The notes beneath the pieces are model-generated. The model searched no databases, had not been told where the DNA came from, and worked only from the letters and a program-made list of their open reading frames with translations. Of a DNA stretch of 64,000 bases, positions 1 to 10,378 are shown piece after piece. Location of the stretch: positions 62,001 through 126,000 of the forward strand of contig NZ_JABAGQ010000007.1 in the NCBI RefSeq assembly GCF_012844225.1, in the 5' to 3' direction. This DNA comes from Rhodococcus sp. 105337. GTDB lineage: Bacteria; Actinomycetota; Actinomycetes; Mycobacteriales; Mycobacteriaceae. Within the stretch, counting starts at the first letter, position 1; every line of letters begins with the position of its first letter. A program made the position numbers and the translations under genes.

Positions 1-130
<130 letters not shown>

Positions 131-148
131 CGGCCGCGGGGCGCGGAC

Positions 149-916
149 TCAGATGCCGAAGCGCCGGTGCCGGGCCGCGTAGTCGCGCAGTGCGCGAAGG
201 AAATCGACGCGCCGGAACTCCGGCCAGTACGCCTCGGTGAACCAGATCTCGGAATAGGCGCTCTGCCACAGCAGGAAGCCCGAGAGGCGCTGCTCCCCCG
301 AGGTGCGGATGACGAGATCGGGATCGGGTTGCCCGGAGGTGTAGAGGTGGTCGTCGACAGCTTCGACGGTCACCGATTCGATGAGATCGGTGCCGGTGAG
401 ACCCTCGGCATTCTTCGTGCGCAGCAGAGACTGCACTGCGTCCACGATCTCCTGCCGGCCGCCGTATCCGACGGCCACGTTGACATGCGTCCCGGTGCGT
501 CCAGCGGTGCTCGCGGCCGCGTCGCGAAGCCTCTTCGCGTGGTCCTCCGGCAGCAGATCGGGCGCCCCGACGATCTTCACGCTCCAGTTCTGGCCCGGCG
601 CCGAGATCTCCTCGACGACGTCGGCGATGATTTCCAGAAGGACGTCGAGTTCTTCCGGGTCGCGGCGCAGGTTCTCGGTCGAGAGCAGGTAGATCGTCGC
701 CGTGTCGATCCCGGCCGCGTCACACCAGCCGAGTAGTTCGGCGATCTTCTTCGCGCCCTCGCGATGACCGTGGCTGACATCGGTGAACCCGTTCTCCCGT
801 GCCCACCGGCGGTTCCCGTCGCACATCACCGCGACATGACACGGGCGCTGTGCGCCCTCCAGTTGCCTGAGCAACCGGCGCTCGTAGAGTCGGTACAACA
901 CGCCTCGAGCGCTCAC
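149..916 (-). CDS. Short-chain cis-prenyl (Z-farnesyl-type) diphosphate synthase
   Basis: 255-residue UppS-family protein. VMCDGNRRWA at about 30-39 carries the catalytic Asp and phosphate-binding residues. RTSGEQRLSGFLLWQ and SEIWF near 205-230 are the other family signatures. These enzymes condense isopentenyl diphosphate with an allylic diphosphate in cis, feeding decaprenyl-phosphate carrier synthesis for the wall. The length, the RTSGEQRLSGF wording and the neighbours (coaA on one side, hemolysin III on the other) fit the Rv1086-type Z-FPP synthase better than the long-chain UppS. That choice is inference. The start is GTG at 916; a second GTG lies 5 codons in. It is divergent from the hlyIII-like gene. 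Confidence 0.88.
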   Translation of the reverse strand: MSARGVLYRLYERRLLRQLEGAQRPCHVAVMCDGNRRWARENGFTDVSHGHREGAKKIAELLGWCDAAGIDTATIYLLSTENLRRDPEELDVLLEIIADVVEEISAPGQNWSVKIVGAPDLLPEDHAKRLRDAAASTAGRTGTHVNVAVGYGGRQEIVDAVQSLLRTKNAEGLTGTDLIESVTVEAVDDHLYTSGQPDPDLVIRTSGEQRLSGFLLWQSAYSEIWFTEAYWPEFRRVDFLRALRDYAARHRRFGI

Positions 917-1075
917 CCCGTCATCACCACGTGGGTCACATTACGCCCACCCGAGTGACGGGTCGCGGCGGTGGTCACACTGCCGGTCGCGACGCTTCCA
1001 CAGGCGGTATCGTGACCTCGAACTCGACCTACGGCACCGTAGGTTACCTGCGAGTCGAGAAGGTGGGGCGTCCTC

Positions 1076-1747
1076 ATGACGGCTTTCGGCATCGAAGAAC
1101 TGCCGGTCAAACCCCGTATGCGGGGATGGATTCACCTGTGGGCTTTCACGATCGCCGTGGTCGCAGGGATCACCCTCGTCCTCGCGTCGGTCTTCCTCGC
1201 CGATCGGCCGGACGCGGTGTGGCCGACCGCGATCTACAGCGCTACGGTCTGCGGCGTCTTCGGAGTGAGCGCGCTCTATCACCGGGTCCATTGGACCGAT
1301 CCCGGCGCGCGCATGTGGATGAAGCGAGCCGACCACTCGATGATCTTCGTCTTCATCGCCGGGAGTTACACGCCGTTCGCCGTGCTGGCGTTGCCCGCCG
1401 AGACCGGCCGGACCCTCCTCGTCGTGGTGTGGGCGGGAGCGCTCGCGGGCGTGGCACTGAAGATGCTCTGGCCCACCGCGCCCCGATGGGTCGGCGTTCC
1501 CCTTTACCTGCTGCTCGGCTGGGCCATCGTGCCGGTCGCGGGCGACCTGGTCGACGAGGCGGGACTGGTGCCGATGCTGCTCCTGCTGGCAGGCGGTCTG
1601 CTCTACAGCGCAGGAGCCGTTCTCTATGCGACGAAATGGCCGGATCCCTGGCCCTCGACGTTCGGGTATCACGAGTTCTTCCATGCCGCGACGGTGCTCG
1701 CCGCGCTCTGTCATGCCGTCGCGGTGTGGCTTGTCGTGTTCGGCTGA
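1076..1747 (+). CDS. Hemolysin III / YqfA (PAQR) family membrane protein
   Basis: 223 residues with about seven hydrophobic segments. The family metal-site pattern is present: YHRVHW near residue 68, and HEFFHAATVLAALCH near the C-terminus supplying the other histidines. Bacterial members are integral inner-membrane proteins of the PAQR/hydrolase-like superfamily. The name hemolysin comes from a Bacillus homologue and the real role is unsettled. The ATG start places a cytosolic N-terminus before the first helix. It is divergent from the prenyl synthase, as in the remembered Rv1085c/Rv1086 arrangement. Family membership is firm; a haemolytic role is not claimed. Confidence 0.87.
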   Translation: MTAFGIEELPVKPRMRGWIHLWAFTIAVVAGITLVLASVFLADRPDAVWPTAIYSATVCGVFGVSALYHRVHWTDPGARMWMKRADHSMIFVFIAGSYTPFAVLALPAETGRTLLVVVWAGALAGVALKMLWPTAPRWVGVPLYLLLGWAIVPVAGDLVDEAGLVPMLLLLAGGLLYSAGAVLYATKWPDPWPSTFGYHEFFHAATVLAALCHAVAVWLVVFG

Positions 1748-1822
1748 GCGCTCTCGCTGGGCTCACGTGTCACATCTCACAGCAGGCGCCCCACAAGTCA
1801 CAGATTTGTACACTCGCGAACG

Positions 1823-2752
1823 ATGTCTATGCCGAACCTGCCCGGCTGGAGCCTGGCCTTCGAACTGACCGAGACCAACCGTGAGTGGCTCATCGAACGC
1901 CCGTTGGCGATCGCAAGCTATATCGTCGCGGCGATCGTGCTCCGATTCGTGTTGCACCGCCTGATCGACCGGATGACCAAGCCTCGCGACCCCTCGAAGG
2001 GGCCACGGCTCTCGATCCTCAAGCCGCTGCAGCAACGCGCAGGCAAGGCCGTCGGCGACCCGCACGCGCGCGAACGCCGGACGCAGCGCGCGCAGACCAT
2101 CGGCTCGGTCTTCAAATCGGGTGTGTCGATCATCGTGCTGGTCTGGGCAGTGTTGCAGACTCTCGACAGTCTCGGCTTCAACGTCGCACCGTTCATCGCC
2201 TCCGCCGGCATCGCAGGCGTTGCGCTCGGTTTCGGTGCACAGAACCTGGTCCGTGACTTCATCTCCGGAATGTTCATGCTTCTCGAGGACCAGTACGGCG
2301 TGGGCGACGTGGTGGACGTGGGCGACGCCGTGGGCACGGTGGAATCGGTGGGTCTGCGTGTGACCACGATCCGCGACATCGACGGCACCCTGTGGTTCTG
2401 CCGCAACGGCGAAATCCTCAGGGTCGGCAACATGAGCCAGGGACACGCGGTCGCCGTGGTCGACATCCCGATCGCGCCGACGGCCAACGTGCACCGGGCC
2501 TGTCAGGTGGCGCTGCGTGCGGTGCTCGACCGGGTCGAGGGCGACGACATCGTGGCCGACGTGCTCGACAAGCCCGAATTGCTCGGGGTCAACTCTGTGA
2601 GCGCCGGTGTCGTGACGCTGCGGCTGACGGTGCGGGTGCGTGCCGGCAAGCAGTGGGGCGTACGTCGCTCGCTCACCCGTGCCGTACTCGAGGCGTTCGA
2701 TAAGGAGGACATCGACTCGGCGTCGGTGATGCTCACGCCCGCACACACCTGA
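1823..2752 (+). CDS. MscS-type mechanosensitive channel
   Basis: 309 residues. Hydrophobic helices lie at about 24-46 and 97-117. The Gly/Ala-rich pore helix at 123-155 contains GIAGVALGFGAQNLVRDF and is followed by the beta domain (GVGDVVDVGDAVGTVESV). This is the classic MscS architecture: a small-conductance channel that releases solutes on hypo-osmotic shock. The basic segment between helices 1 and 2 (about 47-95) is longer than in E. coli MscS. A stem-loop follows the stop. It lies 75 bases after the hemolysin III gene on the same strand and could share its transcript. Confidence 0.9.
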   Translation: MSMPNLPGWSLAFELTETNREWLIERPLAIASYIVAAIVLRFVLHRLIDRMTKPRDPSKGPRLSILKPLQQRAGKAVGDPHARERRTQRAQTIGSVFKSGVSIIVLVWAVLQTLDSLGFNVAPFIASAGIAGVALGFGAQNLVRDFISGMFMLLEDQYGVGDVVDVGDAVGTVESVGLRVTTIRDIDGTLWFCRNGEILRVGNMSQGHAVAVVDIPIAPTANVHRACQVALRAVLDRVEGDDIVADVLDKPELLGVNSVSAGVVTLRLTVRVRAGKQWGVRRSLTRAVLEAFDKEDIDSASVMLTPAHT

Positions 2753-2780
2753 CCGGCGACGCGCGGGTGCGCATCGCCGG
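2753..2780. terminator. Stem-loop between convergent mscS-like and transporter genes
   Basis: Begins immediately after the mscS-like stop codon. Arms CCGGCGA (2753-2759) and TCGCCGG (2774-2780) pair, with GCGC/GCGC inside, one C-A mismatch and loop GGGT. There is no U-run on either side, so intrinsic termination is only inferred from its place between convergent genes. Confidence 0.5.
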
Positions 2781-2800
2781 CCGGGGTGGGACAACCGGGG

Positions 2801-4885
2801 TCAGGCGTCGACGGCCTGCTTCCGTGCGGCCGACCGCGCCCGCACGGCGTCGATCACGACGACGCACACGAGCGAGACCGCGCCCCAGATCGCGAAGGTG
2901 ACGAGGTGGCTTCCGACCGTGTCGCCGCCGAAGTAGAGAATCGACCGGACGGACTCCACGGCGGCCGGCATCGGCAGCACCGCGTGCAGCGTCGTGAAGA
3001 TCTCCGGCGTCATGTACACCGACAGCGCACCGTTGGACGCGGGGACACCCAGGAACATGAGGATGGCTACCGCCGGGAGCACCGCCAGCAGCCCGAACAG
3101 TCGAGCCGGAACCGCGGTGAACAGCGCCGTCGAGAAGATCGCGACGATACCCGTGGCGAACAGCTGCCAGAAGTGGCCGTCGACGGCTCCCACGATCGGG
3201 TCGGCAATGACCCAGATGACAGTCGACATGAACACCGACCACCCGGCGGCGATGGGCAGAAGCCGACGCAGGCGCATCGCGGCGGGCTGCGCGCTGCTCG
3301 CCACCACGACGAGCATGAACCCGGACATGATCCAGCCCATCGCGACGTAGAGCGTCACCGTCCCCATGGAGTCGGCACCCGGCAGCGGCGCGAGGTTCTC
3401 GACGGTGAGCGGCATCTGGGAACCGGCGGCCACCTGACCGAAGACCGTCGTCACGACCTGCTGCTGACTCACACCCGCGGCTTCGTTGGTGACGAGGGTC
3501 GCGGTGGGCGACGTCGCGGACGGGAGGACGTAGGCGGCGACGGCCGTCCGGTCCTGGACGGCGGCGCGTGCCGCGTCCACCGAGTCGGATGCCTCCAGGG
3601 CGAACAGGCCGGTCATGTTCTCTTCCAGACCCGCAACCACCTGCTCGGCCTGCTCGGTGGTCGCGGCCACCACCGTGACGGGCATGTCGCGCGGAGCCGG
3701 CTGGTACATCGCACCCAGCATGAACGAGAGCATCATCACGACCATGCCCAGCGGGAAGAACGCCAGCGTCACATAGCGGACGCGGTTGCTGGCCGGACGC
3801 GGTCCGGCGGTCAGCGACGGCAGCGTGATCTCGGGGTCGCCCGCGTCAGGGTTGCGACGACGCTTCAGCGCGTCGACGCCCACGGTCGCGACGAGCGCGA
3901 GCAGGGCTCCGACGGCGAGAACCAGCAAGTGACCGCCGAGGCCGTCACCTCCGAAGTACAGGACCGAACGCAGCGCTTCACCGGTGGCCGCGGTCGGCAG
4001 GAAACCGTGCAGCGTCGCGTACAGCCCCGGCAGCGCATGCACCGACATGCCCATGTTGGATGCCGGAACGCCGAGGACCATCAGGAACAACATGCCGGCG
4101 ATGACGGCCATCGGTCCGAGGATGCGGGTGAGGAACAACTGCACCGCACCGACCGCGAAGACGGACAGCCACGAGATGCCCAGGACTGCGGCGGTGTTGC
4201 CCTCGACCGCGCCGAGGACCGGGCCGGCCACGAGCCACACGAGGAAGGCGATGAGGGCGGACCATCCCGCGAGCAACGGGACCACACGTCGGATCCGCAG
4301 GAGTTCCGGAGAGTTCGACAGCATGACGCTCAACGGCATGTAGCCCGCGAGCATGAGTGCGGTGGCCATGAACATCGCCGCCAGTCCGGCGGTGTCGTGC
4401 GCAGGCAGCGGGGCGAGATCCTCCACCACGAGATCGAGGCCCTGTCCCAGCACCGGCGGCGCGAGCAGGCCGCTGACCATGGAGGACTGCGAGGCACCGG
4501 CGGCACCGGCCGTGTACACCGTCGCGGTGCCGTTCTCGGCGAGTGCCACCGCGCCCGACACCTCGCGGGCCAGGACGAGATCGCGAGCGGCGTCGGCGCC
4601 GGAGACGACACGGACGTCCACAGCGTCGGGGTCGGCGTCCTCGAGGGCGCGAGCGAACTGCTCCGCTTGCTGGGCCGGCCCGGCCACGGCGATCGGCATG
4701 TTGTTGGGGGCAGGCGAGTGCATCGCGGCCAGGTAGCCCGTGATCATCATCGAGACCATCACGAACGGCAGCAGGATCATCGCGACGTAGCGGCCGATGT
4801 GTTCCTTGCGAGCACGTGCGAGGTCGGCCTCGTCGGCGTCACCTCCCGGCGGGCCGCTCTTCTCGGGCGCGAGTGTGTCGGTCAA
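2801..4885 (-). CDS. Tandem-duplicated membrane transport protein (YhgE/ABC-2-like)
   Basis: 694 residues made of two homologous halves, about 32-345 and 370-682. Each half has an N-terminal transmembrane helix, an extracytoplasmic segment of about 130 residues ending in VE(D/N)LAPLP, then several helices. The shared block at the end of each half reads LGVPASN..SV....TLH..LP...E..RS(V/I)LYFGGD. This single-helix, outer-loop, multi-helix layout resembles YhgE/Pip or DUF3533-type members of the ABC-2 permease superfamily. Export of a lipid or drug is therefore plausible but unproven. No ATPase gene is adjacent. A TetR gene is divergent from it, which suggests substrate-inducible control. Confidence 0.75.
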   Translation of the reverse strand: MTDTLAPEKSGPPGGDADEADLARARKEHIGRYVAMILLPFVMVSMMITGYLAAMHSPAPNNMPIAVAGPAQQAEQFARALEDADPDAVDVRVVSGADAARDLVLAREVSGAVALAENGTATVYTAGAAGASQSSMVSGLLAPPVLGQGLDLVVEDLAPLPAHDTAGLAAMFMATALMLAGYMPLSVMLSNSPELLRIRRVVPLLAGWSALIAFLVWLVAGPVLGAVEGNTAAVLGISWLSVFAVGAVQLFLTRILGPMAVIAGMLFLMVLGVPASNMGMSVHALPGLYATLHGFLPTAATGEALRSVLYFGGDGLGGHLLVLAVGALLALVATVGVDALKRRRNPDAGDPEITLPSLTAGPRPASNRVRYVTLAFFPLGMVVMMLSFMLGAMYQPAPRDMPVTVVAATTEQAEQVVAGLEENMTGLFALEASDSVDAARAAVQDRTAVAAYVLPSATSPTATLVTNEAAGVSQQQVVTTVFGQVAAGSQMPLTVENLAPLPGADSMGTVTLYVAMGWIMSGFMLVVVASSAQPAAMRLRRLLPIAAGWSVFMSTVIWVIADPIVGAVDGHFWQLFATGIVAIFSTALFTAVPARLFGLLAVLPAVAILMFLGVPASNGALSVYMTPEIFTTLHAVLPMPAAVESVRSILYFGGDTVGSHLVTFAIWGAVSLVCVVVIDAVRARSAARKQAVDA

Positions 4886-4949
4886 TTCGTATCTCCTCGG
4901 GTGTCCGGGCTGACGCGGCTCCCGGTGTGCTCCAGAAATACGCTGCCCG

Positions 4950-4985
4950 ACTTAAAAAGTTACGCGGCATGTCTTAAACTCGACA
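4950..4985. promoter_or_regulatory. Candidate operator between transporter and tetR
   Basis: The divergent intergenic space holds two short AT-centred dyads: ACTT-AAA-AAGT at 4950-4960 and TGTC-N8-GACA at 4970-4985. They are out of character with the surrounding G+C-rich DNA. TetR-family proteins usually bind such dyads next to their own gene. The assignment is inference from position and symmetry only. Confidence 0.35.
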
Positions 4986-5063
4986 AGCCGAACGTTGGTG
5001 ACCTTCGTCCCATCGGCACTGGGCACACTGGTGACCCGACACAGAAAGGCGGCGGCAACGACC

Positions 5064-5726
5064 GTGGGCACATACGGCGACCAGGCACGACAGGCGCTCC
5101 TCGATTCGGCCGAGGAACTCTTCGCCACGTTCGGAGTGGACGCGGTGTCGAACCGGCGCATCGCCGAGCACGCCGGCAACGCGAACCATTCCGCCGTCAG
5201 CTACCACTTCGGCAGTCGCGACGCTCTCGTGCGCGCGACGATGATGCGGTATTCCGAGGACGCGCGACGTCGGCGGCGGGAACTGGTCGAGTTGCTCGGT
5301 CCCGAGCCGGGACTACGAGACCTGTTGAGCTGCCTCATCGTTCCGCTGACGGACCAGCTGGCTTCGCTTCCCGCCCCGAGTTGGCGAGCGAGATTTCTCC
5401 GGCAACTGCGCACGGTGCCCTCGATGGTCGCCACCGTGGCCGCGAACACCACGGCGGACCCGGACATCGTCCACCTCATCGGCCGGGCGCGCGCGACCGT
5501 GTCGGATCTTCCCGCGTCGGTCATCACCGGCCGGTCGTGGCTTCTCGGGCACATGGTGATCGACGCGTGCGCCGAGTACGAAGAACGTCTCGAGCGCGAA
5601 TCCGTCGAGCCGAACTGGACCGGCTTCGCCTACTTCCTCGTCGACGCGTGCGCGGGCATGCTCGAGGCACCCGTGACCAGCGAAGGCGACTTCCTCGGCT
5701 CCCGGGCCGAGTCCACCTGGGCATGA
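5064..5726 (+). CDS. TetR-family transcriptional regulator (divergent from transporter)
   Basis: 220 residues from a GTG at 5064, preceded by an AGAAAGG-like ribosome site. An upstream in-frame ATG at 4995 would add a basic tail lying in the operator-like region and is less likely. The N-terminal TetR DNA-binding helices run from ALLDSAEELFATFGVDAVS through NRRIAEHAGNANHSAVSYHF (about 10-50). The C-terminal ligand domain is not assignable to a named subgroup. Because the gene is divergent from the duplicated transporter with candidate dyads between, it probably represses that transporter and itself. Confidence 0.83.
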   Translation: MGTYGDQARQALLDSAEELFATFGVDAVSNRRIAEHAGNANHSAVSYHFGSRDALVRATMMRYSEDARRRRRELVELLGPEPGLRDLLSCLIVPLTDQLASLPAPSWRARFLRQLRTVPSMVATVAANTTADPDIVHLIGRARATVSDLPASVITGRSWLLGHMVIDACAEYEERLERESVEPNWTGFAYFLVDACAGMLEAPVTSEGDFLGSRAESTWA

Positions 5727-5745
5727 CGAGCGCGTCGCGCGTCGT

Positions 5746-7740
<1,995 letters not shown>

Positions 7741-7774
7741 TCCCCCACGTTACGTCGAAGCGCGGGCGACGACG

Positions 7775-8116
7775 TCAGTTCGACGCGGTGGGAGGCGTGC
7801 GCTCCGGATCCGCCGGCGACTCCGTCTTTCCGAGCTCGACGGCGGTGGCTCCCGTCGTGGTGGACGGAGATGCCGCATCGCCGGCCTGCACGACGCCCGG
7901 CAGGGTGCCGTCGTCCACCAGCTGGTCGGGCTCGGGATTCTCCGGCTCGAAGGTCTCGGGCAGCTTGCCGAGACGCTTGTTCATGTTCCAGATCAGCAGG
8001 GCCGTCGCGATCAGCAGCACCACGACCAGCGCGAGACCGAAAGGCGACGCCTTGCCGAACTCGGGACCGGTCGGGTCCTGTGCCAGGACCGCGACCGCCA
8101 GCGTGTCTACCGTCAT
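7775..8116 (-). CDS. Small single-pass membrane protein coupled to mca
   Basis: 113 residues. A short N-terminal segment is followed by one membrane helix (about 25-45, [16 protein letters not shown]), then NKRLGKLP and an acidic, Pro/Thr-rich tail. The ATG overlaps the mca stop by four bases (ATGA at 8113-8116), so the two are probably translationally coupled. It corresponds in position to the remembered Rv1083 next to mca in M. tuberculosis. No function is known to me. The tight coupling suggests a membrane partner for, or coexpression with, mycothiol-dependent detoxification. Confidence 0.75.
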   Translation of the reverse strand: MTVDTLAVAVLAQDPTGPEFGKASPFGLALVVVLLIATALLIWNMNKRLGKLPETFEPENPEPDQLVDDGTLPGVVQAGDAASPSTTTGATAVELGKTESPADPERTPPTASN

Positions 8117-8991
8117 TTCACCCGTCCGTCCTCGATGCCCGCGAACAGATCCGTCTCGGGAATCTGCGTGACCACGCGGGTCTTGGCCAACTCGAACTCC
8201 TCCGTCGGCCAGACCTTCTGCTGGATGTCCAACGGCACCGCGAAGAAGGAGCCATTGGGATCGATCTGCGTGGCGTGTGCCCGCAGCGCATCGTCACGCT
8301 GCGGGAAGTAGTCACCACAGGTTATCTGGGTTGTCACCCGGGCCATGAGGTCGCCCTGCTCGGTCTTCCACCGGCTGAGCCATTCGTCCATCGGGAACTT
8401 CTCGCCGCGACGCACGTACTCGTCGCGGAAGAGCTCGATCCGCTTGCGGATGAAGCCGTGCGAGTAGTAGAGCTTGGCCACTTCCCACGGCTCACCGAGT
8501 TCGGGATGGAACTCGGGGTCCGCTGCGGCGTCGAACGCGGCGACCGACACCTCGTGGCACCGGATGTGGTCCGGGTGCGGGTAGCCGCCGTTCTCGTCGT
8601 AGGTGGTCATCACGTGGGGCCGGAACTCGCGGATGACCTTGACGAGCCTGCGTACCGGTTCGTCGAGCGGGATCGCCGCGAAGCTGCCTTCGGGCACCGG
8701 GGGCTTGGGGTCTCCCTCGGGCAGCCCGGAGTCGACGAAGCCGAGCCAGAGTTGCTGAACGCCCAGGATGCGGGCGGCTTCGGCCATCTCCTCGCGTCGC
8801 ACTTCGCTCATCCGGTCGCGGACGCCCGCGACGTCCATCGCCGGATTGAGGATGTCACCGCGTTCGCCGCCAGTGAGCGTGACGACGAGAACATCGTGAC
8901 CCTCTGCCGCATAACGCGCCATCGTGGCCGCACCCTTGCTCGACTCGTCATCGGGATGGGCATGCACGGCCATGAGCCGTAGTCCGCTCAC
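8113..8991 (-). CDS. mca: Mycothiol S-conjugate amidase
   Basis: 292 residues of the LmbE/GlcNAc-PI deacetylase fold. The zinc-site motif HAHPDDE is at 10-16, and the second metal motif HPDHIRCHE is near 143. [11 protein letters not shown] and the overall length fit Mca (about 288-300) rather than the MshB deacetylase. Mca cleaves the amide of mycothiol conjugates, yielding an exported mercapturic acid and recycled GlcN-Ins. This is the cytosolic detoxification arm in mycothiol-making actinobacteria. A coupled small membrane gene follows, and the DUF4307 gene is divergent, as in mycobacteria. Confidence 0.92.
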   Translation of the reverse strand: MSGLRLMAVHAHPDDESSKGAATMARYAAEGHDVLVVTLTGGERGDILNPAMDVAGVRDRMSEVRREEMAEAARILGVQQLWLGFVDSGLPEGDPKPPVPEGSFAAIPLDEPVRRLVKVIREFRPHVMTTYDENGGYPHPDHIRCHEVSVAAFDAAADPEFHPELGEPWEVAKLYYSHGFIRKRIELFRDEYVRRGEKFPMDEWLSRWKTEQGDLMARVTTQITCGDYFPQRDDALRAHATQIDPNGSFFAVPLDIQQKVWPTEEFELAKTRVVTQIPETDLFAGIEDGRVK

Positions 8992-9153
8992 GTGTTTTCC
9001 TCCACCTCACGTCTTGTGCATGGTCGTGACCGCACCGGCGACCGCCTCGCGGGCCGTTCGGGTCCTTCCCCTATAGTTCCACCTGATAATCCCTCCGTCA
9101 GCCGTGACCCCGCGGCACCGCCCGCCCGCCTGCACGGGCTCGAAGGCAAAGTG

Positions 9154-9582
9154 ATGAGCAACACCACCACGACCGACCGTTACCCCTCCGATCGCTACCC
9201 CTCGAAGAAGGGGTCGATGCGGGGCAGACGCTGGGGCTTCACCGCGGCGGGTCTCGTCGCGGGCCTGCTGCTCGCGTTCGTGTTGTTCCAGAACAACTCG
9301 GCGCCGATCGAGTCGGAGATCGTGGCGTTCGATGTCGTCGACGATCACGCCATCGACGTGCAACTCAAGGTCACCCGCGACGATCCCACGCAAGACGCGG
9401 TGTGCGTCATCCGCGCGCGGTCGAAAGACGGCAGCGAGACGGGCCGGCGCGAGGTTCTGATCCCCGCATCCGATTCCCCCACCGTCGTCCTCACGTCGCG
9501 GATCACCACCACGCAACGCCCCGGAATGGCCGACGAGTACGGCTGCAGCACGGACGCCCCGGACTACCTGCGCGCGCCCTGA
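9154..9582 (+). CDS. DUF4307-type membrane-anchored protein
   Basis: 142 residues from ATG 9154, which follows a GAAGG site by about seven bases (a GTG codon directly precedes it). Residues 1-30 are polar with a SDRYPS repeat. A helix follows (GFTAAGLVAGLLLAFVLFQ, about 30-48), then an extracytoplasmic domain of about 90 residues with two cysteines (CVIRAR, YGCSTD). This matches the DUF4307/Rv1081c family, which lies between mca and greA in mycobacteria. Function is unknown. It is divergent from mca and upstream of greA. Confidence 0.8.
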   Translation: MSNTTTTDRYPSDRYPSKKGSMRGRRWGFTAAGLVAGLLLAFVLFQNNSAPIESEIVAFDVVDDHAIDVQLKVTRDDPTQDAVCVIRARSKDGSETGRREVLIPASDSPTVVLTSRITTTQRPGMADEYGCSTDAPDYLRAP

Positions 9583-9632
9583 GTTTCATCGCTCTCAGCA
9601 GCGGTTTTCCCGGCACCTCACCGCGATGGTGC

Positions 9633-9638
9633 TAGAAT
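9633..9638 (+). promoter_or_regulatory. Possible -10 element for greA (TAGAAT)
   Basis: TAGAAT in a run AT-richer than its surroundings, about 170 bases before greA. No convincing -35 element is seen at the usual spacing. If used, greA would have a leader of roughly 160 bases. Confidence 0.3.
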
Positions 9639-9808
9639 ATCGGGATACACGGTTCCACCCATTGGGGCCGTGTATTGCTGCATAGAAGCACAGTGCGGCC
9701 CTGCTCACCTGCATACCAGGGGGGATTGCGGGGGTCGTGCTCGTAGTCGTTGCACGTGCACGACTTGTCCACGGAGCCGGGGGCTCCAACCCGAAGGAAG
9801 TGATCGAG

Positions 9809-10303
9809 ATGACCGAGACCCAGGTGACCTGGCTGACCCAGGAGTCGTACGACCGACTCAAGGCCGAACTTGACCAGCTCATCGCCAATCGTCCCGTCAT
9901 CGCGGCCGAGATCAACGAGCGTCGCGAAGAGGGTGACCTCAAGGAGAACGGCGGCTACCACGCGGCGCGCGAAGAGCAAGGCCAGCAGGAAGCCCGCATC
10001 CGTCAGCTCCAGGAGTTGCTCAGCGCCGCCAAGGTGGGAGTGGCACCGACTCAGTCCGGTGTCGCACTCCCCGGTTCGGTCGTCACCGTCTACTACGACG
10101 GTGACGAGACCGACACGGAAACGTTCCTGATCGCGACGCGCGAAGAAGGCGCCCGCAACGGCGACCTCGAGACCTACTCCCCCGGTTCGCCCATCGGTGG
10201 CGCGCTGATCTCGGCGAAGGTCGGCGAGACCCGCGAGTACACGCTGCCCAACGGCAACACCATGAAGGTGACGCTCGTCAGCGCGGAGCCGTACCAGGGC
10301 TGA
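9809..10303 (+). CDS. greA: Transcription elongation factor GreA
   Basis: 164 residues starting at ATG 9809 ([20 protein letters not shown]), with a GAAGGAAG ribosome site. An upstream in-frame start would add 24 unrelated residues. The N-terminal coiled coil (about 15-75) carries the acidic tip region [20 protein letters not shown], and the C-terminal FKBP-like domain ends LVSAEPYQG. GreA enters the RNA polymerase secondary channel and stimulates cleavage of backtracked transcripts. Length equals the mycobacterial protein. A perfect 14-bp hairpin lies just downstream. Confidence 0.97.
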   Translation: MTETQVTWLTQESYDRLKAELDQLIANRPVIAAEINERREEGDLKENGGYHAAREEQGQQEARIRQLQELLSAAKVGVAPTQSGVALPGSVVTVYYDGDETDTETFLIATREEGARNGDLETYSPGSPIGGALISAKVGETREYTLPNGNTMKVTLVSAEPYQG

Positions 10304-10320
10304 TCCCTGAGTCGCACAAA

Positions 10321-10353
10321 AAGGACCAGGCCGGATTTTCCGGCCTGGTCCTT
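10321..10353. terminator. Bidirectional terminator between greA and the wall hydrolase gene
   Basis: Perfect 14-bp stem: AAGGACCAGGCCGG (10321-10334), loop ATTTT, and its complement at 10340-10353. On the minus strand it is followed by a run of U from CACAAAAA; on the plus strand only a short U stretch follows. It serves convergent genes. Confidence 0.8.
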
Positions 10354-10378
10354 GTCGTTTCCGGCGAACTGCCGACTC

